From DATKZH01 sp964475955 (lineage in GTDB: Bacteria > Planctomycetota > Planctomycetia > Pirellulales > Thermoguttaceae), in assembly GCA_964475955.1 (NCBI GenBank), contig CAYYZY010000099.1, positions 1 to 28,173 of the forward strand: 28,173 bases of DNA, read 5' to 3'. Of this stretch, positions 1-8,700 are shown piece by piece. The notes under the pieces were generated by a model, which searched no databases, was not told the DNA's origin, and saw only the letters and a list, made by a program, of their open reading frames with translations. The position numbers and the translations under genes were made by a program. The first letter of the stretch is position 1, and each line of letters opens with the position of its first letter.

Positions 1-373
1 GAAACCGGGAAACCACAAGATATAGTAGTAACGAGAGCGAAGTGGATAGCCCACTCCTCTGGAAACACCCAGTCGACCAAACCGGGCTGGAAATTGCCTC
101 TTCGTTGTTGCATGGAACCACCCGAAAGTGTTGAAATCACGGCCCCTCTGAGGGGAAGGCGCGGCGCCGCCATTTGAGGGACACGTCCGTCGCGTGCGGC
201 TGTTGGGCGGACTTCAAGCCAATCCAGAGATGCCCAGATCACCCCTCTTGTGAGCCAATTTGCATTTTTTGCCAGGAATAGGTATTGAGCGGGGGAGTGC
301 TAATAGAGAAAATGGGATGGTTAGGCAAAATAAACCGCAAGGGTAAAGTTGCGGCGCCTGAATGAGGGACACC
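1..373. other. Non-coding leader region upstream of the PEP-CTERM gene
   Basis: No open frame here resembles a protein. The last 130 bases are AT-richer than the rest of the window, as expected for a promoter region, but I could not pick a convincing -35/-10 pair. A small GC hairpin (CCCCT-CTG-AGGGG) lies at 143-155 without a T-run after it. It could be the end of a transcript entering from the left, but this is weak. Confidence 0.5.
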
Positions 374-973
374 ATGATTCGTGCAACGGTAGGCGGCTTG
401 TTGGTGGTTTGGGCGGCGGCCTCCCCGGCCATGGCCGCGGTGGTGGTCGATGTCGGCGATCAGAGCCTGTTGCCCAACACGCCAGGCCAGGTATTTGAGA
501 TCTTCGTGGACGGTGGCGACCCGGTCGCGGGAGTCCAGTTCAATCTTCAGGTGGCTGACGGCGGCCCGGAACTTGCCGGGCTTGGGGGGTCGATCGACGG
601 CCCGGAGATCACCAACGTCGACATTTTCACCAGGACGATCTTCGCCACGAATAACGTAGGCGAGCAGGGCGGGGGCTCGATTGCCCCCCAATTGTGGGAG
701 AGCTGGACTTCGACCACGTCGGGCACGGTTCCCGCGCAAGGGCTCCTCGCGACGGTGACCATCGACACGACCGGTTTCTTCGCCGGAACTTGGGACCTGT
801 GGATCGCGCCTACCCTCCAGGGCGACTCGACGCTGCTCGACTCCGGCGTCGAAGTGGTGATCGAGAACGGATCGATCACCGTAATCCCCGAGCCGTCGGC
901 CGTGGCGGTCTGGTCGCTGCTGGGAGTCGCCGGCCTCTTCCTTGTGGCGCGCCGCCGCAAGCAAGCGCGTTGA
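374..973 (+). CDS. PEP-CTERM sorted secreted protein
   Basis: This is a 199-residue exported protein. Residues 1-21 form a signal peptide (hydrophobic GGLLVVWAAA, cleavage near AMA-A). The C-terminus has the full PEP-CTERM tripartite signal: IPEPS at 171-175, a hydrophobic helix at about 178-192, then the basic tail ARRRKQAR. Such signals are recognised by exosortase in many Gram-negative bacteria. The middle (22-170) is rich in V, T, G and D and reads like a beta-sandwich of the cohesin-like type, which is inference. I chose the ATG at 374 over the in-frame ATG at 362 because GAGGG at 364-368 is well placed for 374 and the signal peptide starts there directly. The binding partner is unknown, and no exosortase gene is in the window. 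Confidence 0.85.
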   Translation: MIRATVGGLLVVWAAASPAMAAVVVDVGDQSLLPNTPGQVFEIFVDGGDPVAGVQFNLQVADGGPELAGLGGSIDGPEITNVDIFTRTIFATNNVGEQGGGSIAPQLWESWTSTTSGTVPAQGLLATVTIDTTGFFAGTWDLWIAPTLQGDSTLLDSGVEVVIENGSITVIPEPSAVAVWSLLGVAGLFLVARRRKQAR

Positions 974-1071
974 CGTCACCGCTCCCCCGACCAGGAGGCC
1001 GACGACGCGATCTGTGTCGCTGGGGCAAATTTCTGGACCTGCATGAATGCCCCAACCCCGCTTGACGATAG

Positions 1072-1471
1072 CACGCCACCCGGAGTGACGCCATTACGCC
1101 AGATCCCGCGGTATCGGCCAGGATAGCGGAGAGCGGCCCGCGCCGCATTCTCCACAACCTCGTGGAAAGCGCGATCGAAGCCGCACTTCCCGATGGTCTC
1201 GTAAAGAATGTCGCGTCGAAGGCCGAAGATACGCTAGGTATCTCGGTCTCACGGTGGCGGAATCGCCCCGGAACTCCGAGAGCGCGTGTCCGATTCGTTC
1301 TTCCCTGCCAAGCGTGAAGCCAACCTGAGCGGCTTGGGCCTCCGATTGTTGATCGTCCGCGCGATCGTGGAGGCCCTCTTTGAGAGAATCCATTTCCGAA
1401 GCGTGCCCGGGCAAGGGACCACTTTCGAGGTGTCGTTGCCCAGCCGAGGGCTTGAGCGAGGAAAGGCGTGA
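1072..1471 (+). pseudogene. Histidine kinase remnant (frameshifted HATPase_c domain)
   Basis: The ATPase end of a sensor histidine kinase survives in two frames. The frame starting at 1141 reads RRILHNLVESAIEAALPDG, an N-box in which the second Asn of NLxxNA is Ser. At about 1247-1250 the similarity moves to the next frame with HGGGIAPELRERV (G1 box), then SGLGL and IVRAIVEA (G2 box) and VPGQGTTFEVSLP, stopping at 1471. The Asp of the DxGxG motif is missing at the break. The G2 region has about two extra residues, and the usual HGG is LFE. No dimerisation, sensor or start region is left: stops lie at 1063 and 1069. It ends four bases before the receiver gene, so the two were probably one operon. 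It cannot be an active kinase as read. A sequencing indel could explain the frameshift but not the residue losses. Confidence 0.75.
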
Positions 1472-1475
1472 AGGC

Positions 1476-2237
1476 ATGGTGCTAGCTTCCTCGATTCTGC
1501 TCGCCGACGACGAGGCGACGTTTCGGGAGTCGACATGTCGCCTGCTGCGGCGTGAGGGGTACGAGTGCGAAGGCGTTTGCGACGCCGACGAGGCGATGGC
1601 GAAGCTCCGCCAAAAGCCGTTCGATCTGCTCATCGCCGACGCGTCCATACGCAAGAACGGGGAGATGCGACTCGTCCGCGAAGTCCAGCGCCTGCATCAC
1701 GGCATGCCGGTCATCCTGGTTACCGGCCATCCGTCCCTCGATACCGCCATCTCCGCGGTCGGCTCGCCCGTCACGGCATATCTTATTAAACCAATCGGCT
1801 TTCCCGATCTTCTCAGCCACGTGCGCCCTTCGATCGAGCGGTCGCGCAAGCGTCGGGTGGTGACGCGGGTGCGCGAGCGTCTGCGCCAGTGCCTTGCCGA
1901 ACTGGAATGCCCCGAGAGCGACTGCGGTCCTCAGGAAGTCGGGCCGGCCGACCTCGTCGACGCCGTCTCCATGGCCACCATCCGGACGTTGGCGGCTTCG
2001 TTGTCCGAACTGTTGGAAGTGCGCGCAACGCCCGACCGTGCCCCCGGCTCCAAGGCCCTCTGTGAACTGCTCGATTGCCCGCAACTGCCCGAGGCTCGAA
2101 ACATGATCGAGGAGAGCATCGAGGTCCTGAAAAGGACGAAGGGCACTTTCAAATCCAAGGAATTGGCCCAACTGCGGACGAAACTGGAGAAGGCCGTTCG
2201 CGATCCCGACGGCCAACCCTGCCGAGCCGACTTCTGA
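1476..2237 (+). CDS. Response regulator receiver protein with uncharacterised C-terminal region
   Basis: This is a 253-residue protein. Residues 5-125 are a complete receiver domain: acidic pair D11-D12, phospho-acceptor D55 in LLIADASI, T83 in LVTGHPS and K105 in YLIKPI, all in the canonical places and most like NtrC-type receivers. Residues 126-253 do not look like a DNA-binding, GGDEF, HD or kinase output. They are Leu/Glu/Arg-rich and probably helical, ending in a Lys-rich stretch. The ATG at 1476 directly follows the stop of the kinase remnant and has AAGG-type ribosome-binding sequence before it. With the partner kinase broken, the protein must take its phosphate from a kinase elsewhere or be a relic. 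Its role is unknown. Confidence 0.85.
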   Translation: MVLASSILLADDEATFRESTCRLLRREGYECEGVCDADEAMAKLRQKPFDLLIADASIRKNGEMRLVREVQRLHHGMPVILVTGHPSLDTAISAVGSPVTAYLIKPIGFPDLLSHVRPSIERSRKRRVVTRVRERLRQCLAELECPESDCGPQEVGPADLVDAVSMATIRTLAASLSELLEVRATPDRAPGSKALCELLDCPQLPEARNMIEESIEVLKRTKGTFKSKELAQLRTKLEKAVRDPDGQPCRADF

Positions 2238-2343
2238 AACGCCGGACGACACCGTGCGCGAGCGCCGCGTCTCTCAGGCGCCCGAAGACCGTTCCATCCC
2301 CCCACGCCGATCGTCGCGGGTCCTCGCCCGTCGGACTGCCGGT

Positions 2344-3966
2344 TCACGGCCGGCCCCACAGCGAGCGATCCCAGGGTTCCACGCCGACCCGCTCGGCCCA
2401 GTCCGCGTACAGCTCGGCGAGACTCTGGACCAGGGAAAGGTCCTTATGGGCCAGGTCGTTCATTTCCGTGCGGTCGGCCTTCATGTCGTACAGCTCCCAA
2501 TTGCCGGGATGCCGCGACACCAGCTTCCACTTCCCGCGCCGCACCGCCCGATTGCCCGCGTGCTCCCAGAAGATCGGGCCGCGCTCGCGCGTCTGCCCGG
2601 CCAGCAGCGGCACCAGGCTTTCACCCATCGTGGGCTTCAGCGGATAGCCGCCGAGGCGCTCCGGGTAGCGGACGCGGGCGGCGTCGCAGCACGTGGCCAT
2701 CACGTCGACCACGTGCCCCGGCTCGTGCACCAGCCCGCCGCGGCCGCGGATCACGGCCGGCCAGGAGGCTATAAGCGGCGTGGCGATGCCGCCTTCGTAC
2801 ACCCAGTGCTTGTACGAGCGGAAGGGCGTGTTGCTCACGTTGGCCCAGGGCACGCCGTAGCTCTGGCACGTATCCTCCGCGCCCGGCAGGCTGTTGGGGT
2901 TGTTGCCCACCTGAACCGCCCGCCCGGAACGCGTCTTCTCCGGGATCTCGGGTCCCGACCACTGGGGCAGGATTTCCTCGCCGCAGCCGCCGTTGTCGGA
3001 AAGGAAGAGGACGAGCGAGTTCTCGAATCGGCCGACTTGGCGCAGACGGTCCAGAATGCGGCCGACGCCCTGGTCCATGCGGTCGACCTGGGCCGCGTAG
3101 ACCTCCATGCGCCGCTCGTGCCAGGGCTTGTACGGCACGTCGTGCCAGGGCAGCACGCGCGAATCGCGCGGCGTGAGCGGCCACTCGGGACGAACGATCC
3201 CCAGCCGGATCATCCGCTTGTGGCGCTCTTCGCGGATGGTGTCCCAGCCCCTTGCGTACTTGCCGCGGTACCGGGCGACGTCCTCGGGCAGGGCGTGCAG
3301 CGGCCAATGGGGGGCCGTGTAGGCCACGTAGAGGAAGAACGGCCGATCGGTCCGCGTCGCCTCGTCGATGAACTCCACGGCGCGCTCGCTGATCGCGTCG
3401 GTGTAGTAGAAGTCGCCCGTGGCACGCACGAAATCCCGGTCGTGGGTGAGCGTGGCCGGATCGAAGTAGCTGCCCGCCCCCTGGATCGTGCCGAAGAACT
3501 TCCCGAAGCCGCGGCTCACGGGCCAGGTGTGCTGGGGGCTGTTCGCCCCGATGTGCCGGGTGACGTTCCACTTGCCGACCATCATCGTCTGGTACCCGGC
3601 GGCCGCCAGGACTTCGGCCAGCGTGGCGCACTCGCGGTTCAGGTTGCCTCGATAGCCGGGCCGCCCCCAATCGTCGGTCATGTATCCCACGCCGGTCTGG
3701 TGGGGGTAGAGGCCCGTCAAGAGCGACGCCCGGGTGGGGCACCCTCGGCCGGCGTTGTAGAACTGCGTGAACCGCAGGCCGGCCCTGGCCAGGTCGTCGA
3801 GGTTGGGCGTGAGGATCTCCGAGCCGTAGCTTGCCAGGTCGGAGAACCCCAGGTCGTCGGCCAGGATCAGGACGATGCTCGGCCGCGTCTCGGCGGCCGC
3901 GCCCCGCGAGGCGGTCCCCAGCACGACGAGCACCAAGACACCCCAACGAGCGAAACCCTCACGCAT
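2344..3966 (-). CDS. Sulfatase-family protein with substituted active-site residues
   Basis: This 540-residue exported protein has a signal peptide (about 1-25, ending GAAA). It is clearly an arylsulfatase-family member: metal ligands D37-D38 in LILADDLG, RASLLTGLYPHQ at 79-90, K132, H220 in APHWPL, D324-N325 in LSDNGG, K386 and YEGGIATP. The formylglycine motif should read C-x-P-x-R. Here it is G75-C76-P77-T78-R79, so the modified Cys is Gly (codon at 3742-3744). GKWH is GKWN, so the active-site His is Asn134 (codon at 3565-3567). Ser, the other accepted precursor, is also absent at 75. Hydrolysis by the normal mechanism is therefore unlikely; binding or a different role is possible. The frame is otherwise intact. 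The start at 3966 is supported by GAGGAG upstream and by the signal peptide. Confidence 0.9.
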   Translation of the reverse strand: MREGFARWGVLVLVVLGTASRGAAAETRPSIVLILADDLGFSDLASYGSEILTPNLDDLARAGLRFTQFYNAGRGCPTRASLLTGLYPHQTGVGYMTDDWGRPGYRGNLNRECATLAEVLAAAGYQTMMVGKWNVTRHIGANSPQHTWPVSRGFGKFFGTIQGAGSYFDPATLTHDRDFVRATGDFYYTDAISERAVEFIDEATRTDRPFFLYVAYTAPHWPLHALPEDVARYRGKYARGWDTIREERHKRMIRLGIVRPEWPLTPRDSRVLPWHDVPYKPWHERRMEVYAAQVDRMDQGVGRILDRLRQVGRFENSLVLFLSDNGGCGEEILPQWSGPEIPEKTRSGRAVQVGNNPNSLPGAEDTCQSYGVPWANVSNTPFRSYKHWVYEGGIATPLIASWPAVIRGRGGLVHEPGHVVDVMATCCDAARVRYPERLGGYPLKPTMGESLVPLLAGQTRERGPIFWEHAGNRAVRRGKWKLVSRHPGNWELYDMKADRTEMNDLAHKDLSLVQSLAELYADWAERVGVEPWDRSLWGRP

Positions 3967-4030
3967 GGCGTCGATCTCCTCATTCTGCCGGTCGCGGTGC
4001 TTGGGGTCGCCCGAGGGCCAGCCGCTGGCC

Positions 4031-4135
4031 GATCGTCGTGGGGGGGCGTTTCCAGCGTGCCCGGCACGATGGCATCGTACCTCGGTCGTCGTGGGGCACG
4101 TTTCCAACGTGCCCGGCACGATGGAATCGTGCCCC
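4031..4135. repeat. Two tandem copies of a double-hairpin intergenic repeat
   Basis: Two copies of about 52 bases (4031-4083 and 4084-4135) share the order GTCGTGGGG, CGTTTCC, CGTGCCCGGCACGATGG and ATCGT. The second copy folds into two perfect adjacent hairpins: GGGCACGTT-TCC-AACGTGCCC at 4094-4114 and GGCACGAT-GGA-ATCGTGCC at 4115-4133. The first copy has drifted and its left arm is damaged. A diverged third copy lies at 5503-5553 on the other side of the isocitrate dehydrogenase gene. This looks like a REP/MITE-like family spread through the genome, which is inference. Confidence 0.75.
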
Positions 4136-4290
4136 ACGTGAATCGTGCCCCACGTGANNNNNNNNNNNNNNNNNNNNNNNNNNNNNNNNNNNNNNNNNNN
4201 NNNNNNNNNNNNNNNNNNNNNNNNNNNNNNNNNNNNNNNNNNNNNNNNNNNNNNNNNGAATCGTGCCCCACGTGAATCGTGCCCCACGTG
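4125..4290. repeat. 16-base tandem repeat (AATCGTGCCCCACGTG) interrupted by a gap
   Basis: Perfect units stand at 4125-4140 and 4141-4156 on the left of the gap and at 4259-4274 and 4275-4290 on the right. The first unit is also the right arm of the neighbouring hairpin repeat, so the array seems to have grown from the end of that repeat. The number of units inside the gap is unknown. Confidence 0.85.
4158..4257. other. Assembly gap (100 N)
   Basis: Exactly 100 N, a customary placeholder length. The gap falls inside the 16-base tandem array, which explains why the assembly broke here. The true length is unknown. Confidence 0.95.
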
Positions 4291-4305
4291 ACCGGTCCCC
4301 GACGC

Positions 4306-5421
4306 TCACCCGGCCATCCTGCGGCAGATCGCGTCGGCCATTTCCCGCGTGCCGACGGCCGTGGGGTCGTCGCGGCGGGGCTTCATGTCGTAGGTGACGT
4401 CTTTGCCCTCGGCGATCGTGTCGGCCACGGCCTGCTCCAAGCGGTCGGCGGCCTCGCGCTGCTTGAGATGCCGGAGCATCAGCATCCCGGAGAGGATCAG
4501 CGCCGTCGGGTTCACCTTGTTCTGGCCTTTGTACTTGGGCGCGCTGCCGTGGGTGGCCTCGAACACGGCGGCGTCGGGCCCCAGGTTCGCCCCCGGGGCG
4601 ACGCCCAGTCCGCCCACCAGCCCGGCCGCCAGGTCGCTGAGGATGTCGCCGTAGAGATTCGGCAGCACGATCACGTCGTAGATTTCGGGCTTCTGGACCA
4701 ACTGCATGCACATGTTGTCGACGATCCGGTCCTCGAAGTCGACGTCGTCGAACTCCACGTCGGCGTACTGCTCGGCGACCCGGCGCGCGGTCGAAAGGAA
4801 CAGCCCGTCGGAAAACTTCATGATGTTGGCCTTGTGCACGGCCGTCACCTTCTTGCGGCCGTACTCGCGCGCGTAGTCGAACGCGCAGCGCACGATCTGC
4901 TCCGTGCCCGAAATGCTGATCGGCTTGATCGAGACGCCCGTCTCGTCGCGCCCGGTTCGGATCTCCTTGTCGGGCGAAAGGCGGTTCACGCAGTCGATCA
5001 GCTCGGCCGTTTCCGGCCGGCCCTGCTCGAATTCCACGCCCGCGTAAAGGTCCTCGGTGTTCTCCCGGACCACGACGAGGTCGATGGGCACCTCGCCGAA
5101 GAAAGTCCGCACGCCCGGGTAGTACTTGCAGGGGCGAATGCAGGCGTAGAGGCCGAGCGTCTGGCGCAGGTGGACGTTGATGCTGCGGAAGCCGGTGCCG
5201 ACCGGCGTGGTGATCGGGGCCTTCAGGGCGCAGCGCGTCCGGCGCACGCTCTCCATCACCGCCTCGGGAAGCGGCGTGCCGGTCCGCTCCATCACGTCGA
5301 GCCCCGCTTCCTGAACGTCCCAGTTGATCTCGACTCCGGTGGCGTCGACACATTGTCGAGCGGCCTCGGCCAGCTCCGGGCCGACCCCGTCGCCGGTGAT
5401 TAACGTCACGTCGTGGGCCAT
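4306..5421 (-). CDS. icd: Isocitrate dehydrogenase, probably NADP-type
   Basis: This 371-residue cytosolic enzyme of the isocitrate/isopropylmalate dehydrogenase family would oxidatively decarboxylate isocitrate to 2-oxoglutarate in the TCA cycle. Substrate residues match E. coli Icd: S80 and N82 in RSINVHLRQ, R86, R96 in ACIRP, Y127 in ENTEDLYAG and K197 in HKANIMK. The metal-site aspartates are in YGDILSD (259, 263). The cofactor loop reads HGSAPKYKGQNKVNP; K296, Y297 and V303 correspond to E. coli K344, Y345 and V351, and Y344 to Y391. This favours NADP, though the position of R395 is Pro. The protein is about 45 residues shorter than E. coli Icd. GAGGGG precedes the ATG. It stands alone: the sulfatase downstream is separated by repeats. 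Confidence 0.85.
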   Translation of the reverse strand: MAHDVTLITGDGVGPELAEAARQCVDATGVEINWDVQEAGLDVMERTGTPLPEAVMESVRRTRCALKAPITTPVGTGFRSINVHLRQTLGLYACIRPCKYYPGVRTFFGEVPIDLVVVRENTEDLYAGVEFEQGRPETAELIDCVNRLSPDKEIRTGRDETGVSIKPISISGTEQIVRCAFDYAREYGRKKVTAVHKANIMKFSDGLFLSTARRVAEQYADVEFDDVDFEDRIVDNMCMQLVQKPEIYDVIVLPNLYGDILSDLAAGLVGGLGVAPGANLGPDAAVFEATHGSAPKYKGQNKVNPTALILSGMLMLRHLKQREAADRLEQAVADTIAEGKDVTYDMKPRRDDPTAVGTREMADAICRRMAG

Positions 5422-5502
5422 AGTGTCCCCTCGTTCGGGTGTCCCCGTCTACTGCCTGCTGCGAGGCCCTGCTCAAAAGCAAAGAACAACGCTCGGTATG
5501 CC

Positions 5503-5553
5503 GCGGTGGGGCGCGTCGCCAACGGGCCTGGCACGCGACACTCGTGCCCCGCG
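5503..5553. repeat. Diverged copy of the double-hairpin repeat
   Basis: This copy aligns base by base with the copy at 4084-4135 (GGTGGGGC-CGT-CCAACG-GCC-GGCACG-TCGTGCCCC) with scattered substitutions. The hairpin arms are partly lost, so it is an old copy. Copies flank icd on both sides. Confidence 0.65.
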
Positions 5554-5710
5554 GATTGCTCTGCCGCCGCCGAATTGCGGACGCCCGCCCGCCGTCGCGT
5601 CCCATTCTACTGCGAAAGCGAGGGGTTGCCACCGGGTGCGGCCCTTCCCGGGCGGCGACCGCTTTGCGTGTCCAATCGGGGGGTGGTGCCCGAAGGGCGA
5701 CGGAATCTGG

Positions 5711-5738
5711 TTCTGCCTGGTGCGCCCGGGACTATAAT
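5711..5738 (+). promoter_or_regulatory. Possible promoter of the large membrane protein gene
   Basis: TATAAT at 5733-5738 is a perfect -10 box, but the best -35 (TTCTGC at 5711-5716, 16-base spacer) is poor. Transcription would start near 5745, leaving a 5' leader of about 40 bases before the ATG at 5785. The same box overlaps an alternative ATG at 5737. Confidence 0.3.
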
Positions 5739-5784
5739 GGAAGGGAAGGAACCGAGCGGCCGTTCGAACTGCCTGCGAACAACC

Positions 5785-8700
5785 ATGACTGCTGGAACCG
5801 CCCCCCCCGCGAGAGGCCACGATGAGGCGCGAGCGCTGCGCGAAGCGTCCGAATCGGAGTCCTTTGTCGACAAGCGGTTGCAGCAGACCCGCCGCCAGGT
5901 GAAAAGCGTCGACCTTTGGGGGGGACTGGTCCTGCTCGCCACGGCGACCCTGGCCTACCTGCTCATCGCAGCGCTGGCCGACCACTGGCTGATCCCCGGC
6001 GGACTGGGCTTCTTCGGGCGGGCGGCCTTGTTCGTCGTCCTGGTCATTGCGGGGGGGGCGTACGTGGCCCTGCGCCTGGCGCCCGTGGCGTTGGGCCGGG
6101 TCAACCCCGTGTTCGCCGCGCAGAGCATCGAGCAGTGTCGCCCCACGCTGAAGAACAGCCTGATCAATCTCATCTACCTCCGTCGCGAGCGCCCTCGTTT
6201 GGAGGAAGACCGGCTGGCGCGCGGGATGTACCAGTCGCTCGAGCGCAAGGCCGCCGCCGAACTGGGGGAGATCCCGCCCGACGTCGCGGTCGATCGCTCG
6301 CAACTAATCCGGCTGGGCTACGTGCTGGCCGCCGTCCTGGCCGCGGGCAGCCTGTACCTGATCGTGTCGCCGAAGAGCACTTTGATGTCTTTCCACCGAG
6401 TCCTCTGGCCCTGGGCCGACTTGCCGGCCCCCACCTGGGTGACGATCGAGGACGTCGAGCCGGGCGACCGGGCCGTCTACCAGGGCGAGGTCGTCGAGGT
6501 CTCGGCCGCGGTGGACGGCCTCGGCCGCGACGAGCCGGTGACGCTCTACTATTCGACCGCCGACGGGCGAAGCGTCGACCAGGCCGTCCCCATGCCCCTC
6601 CCCGAAGGCGGCTCGCGCCATCAGGCGGCGCTCCCCCCCGGTCGGTTCGGCCTCCAGCAAGACGTCGAATACTACCTGGCGGCCGGCGACTGCCGCACGA
6701 GGAAGTTCCATCTCGAGATGGAAACGGCCCTCTCCATCCTGGTCGATCGCGTCGCCTACGACTATCCCGATTACACGGGCATCCCCGACCGAGTCGACCA
6801 CCGCGTGGCCGACCTCAGGGCGATCGAAGGCACCCGAGTCACCATCCGGGCGACGGCGAGCCGCGAGATCCGCGAAGCCGCGGTGGAACCGGATTGCGAT
6901 CCCCGACGCGCCGTGAGGATGAAGCTCGATACGGCCAAGTCGGGCGAGGCCCGGCTCACCCTGATGATGGACCCGAGCGATCCCGGCCGCCCCGAGTGCG
7001 AAGCGTACCAGGTGCGCTGCACCGATACCTCGGGGCGCGAAAGCCATCGGCCCACCCGGCACCGGATCGAGGTGATTCGCGACCTGGCCCCCGAAATTCG
7101 ATTCGTCAGGCCGCCGGCCGACGAGATCGAACTGCCGCTCGACGACGTGCTCGAGCTTCGCATTCGCGCGGTGGACCCCGACTTCGCCCTGCGCAAGGTG
7201 GCGTTGCGGGCCGAGCGCGACGAGCGCAGCCTGGCCATCGCTCCGCTGCTCGACCGGAAGCGCCCGGAACCGGCCCACGAGGGGCCGTTCCAGACGGCCT
7301 ACCGGTTCGAGCCGCTGGAACTCGGCCTGGAGCCGGGCGACAAGGTGATCTACTGGGCCGAAGCCGAAGACAACATGCACTGGGAGGAGGACCGGCTCCC
7401 CGATTTGGGTCGTTCCGCCCAAACCCGTTTCGCACGGCGCCCACCCAACCGCAGCGAGACGGCGCGGCGCTGGATCACGATCACCCCGCCCGAGGGACGT
7501 CGACCGCCCGGCGAGCGGCCCACACAAAAGCCCGAAGTCAAACCCGGGGAACCGCCCACGGAAGCCCAGGACGACGCGGCCCAACCGCCCGAAGCCGATC
7601 CGCGTGCGACCCCGCCCGGCGAGAAGCCAAACGACGATCCGAGCGACCAGGGCGCGCAGCGCGAGCCGGAAGCACGCGAACAGCAGGCCGACGCCCCGGC
7701 CGACCAGGAGCCGTCGGAACGGGAGTCCGATGCGCAGTCGTCCGACAGCGGCGGCCAGCCTCCGTCGCCCGATTCGGCCGAGGGCTCCCGTCAAGACGAG
7801 TCCGACCAACAGGCGAAGGACCAGCAGAGTTCGAGCCAGGAAGGCCCGGGGGAGAAGGGCGCAGGGCAAGAAGGCCCCGGCGAGGGGGGGGTAGGGCAAG
7901 AAGGCGCAGGACAGGAGGGCTCTGCGCAGGAGCAGTCGGGCCAGCAGGGGTCGGGCGGGCCGGGCTCGCAGTCGCAGGGCGCCGGCCCGGGAACCTCCGG
8001 CCAGAGCGACGGCCAAGGCGGGGGCCCCACGTCTCCGAAGGGCGCGGGGCAACGTCCGTCCGCCGAGCCGGGGCAAGGCCCCAAGCAACCGTCCGCCGGG
8101 CAACCCGACGACGGACCGATGAGCAGGAGCGAGCCCGTCGACGGCCAAACCAATCCGGGCGACGCCTTCCAACGGATACTCGATCACTTGCAGCAAACGG
8201 GGCAGAACGCGGAACCGTCGGGCCAAACGCCGACTTCGGCCGACCGGCCGGTCGAGGGCGAAGGGTCCCGGCCGCCGGACGGCCAGCCGGGTGCCAAGCC
8301 CGAGGCGCCGGGCGAGTCGGCCGATCGGCCGTCGGGCGACTCGTCCACAAGCGGTGACGGCACCCAGGCCGAACGCCGAGCACAATCCAAGCCCGACGGC
8401 GCGCAACCCTCCCACGGCGAGGCCGGGAAGCAGGGAGGCACCGATGCCCCCGAGCAGCGCACGCCCGACAACGCCCCCTCCGCCACCGAGGCCGCCAGCC
8501 CCGAGCAGAAGCCGGGGGCCGGCAAGGGCGCGCAGGCCAAGGGTCCCGGCGAGCCGATCGACGACGAGCCTTCCGGCCAAGGCCAAGAGAAGCCCGACGC
8601 CCGCGGCGGCGATCCCCAGCAGACCAAGGGCGAAGGCGGCGCCGGGAAGCCGACCGAGGACGACGCCGGAACGCCCTCGCCGCAAGAGGCCAACCGGCAG

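Larger units (their letters stand above)
3967..4305. other. Repeat-bearing spacer between isocitrate dehydrogenase and sulfatase genes
   Basis: This stretch holds no gene. It contains two adjacent copies of a double-hairpin repeat, a 16-base tandem repeat and an assembly gap, listed separately. The sulfatase promoter must lie here or in the gap, and I could not identify it. Confidence 0.7.
5422..5784. other. Divergent intergenic region with a repeat copy
   Basis: This spacer separates icd (minus) from the large membrane protein gene (plus), so it should hold both promoters. It carries a diverged copy of the double-hairpin repeat at 5503-5553 and a perfect TATAAT at 5733-5738. I see no gene that starts and ends inside it. 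Confidence 0.6.

Noticed and set aside
3739..3741. Cys76 as the formylglycine precursor of the sulfatase
   Set aside because: It is one residue before Pro, while the motif needs Cys two before Pro. Using it would break the C-x-P-x-R register fixed by RASLLTG.
2254..4275. Open frame of 673 codons on the plus strand
   Set aside because: It is antisense to the sulfatase, which has a full family signature; the plus frame shows no motif and runs through the gap.
4031..4290. CRISPR-like array
   Set aside because: Units are adjacent without unique spacers and no cas gene is present. They are hairpin and tandem repeats.
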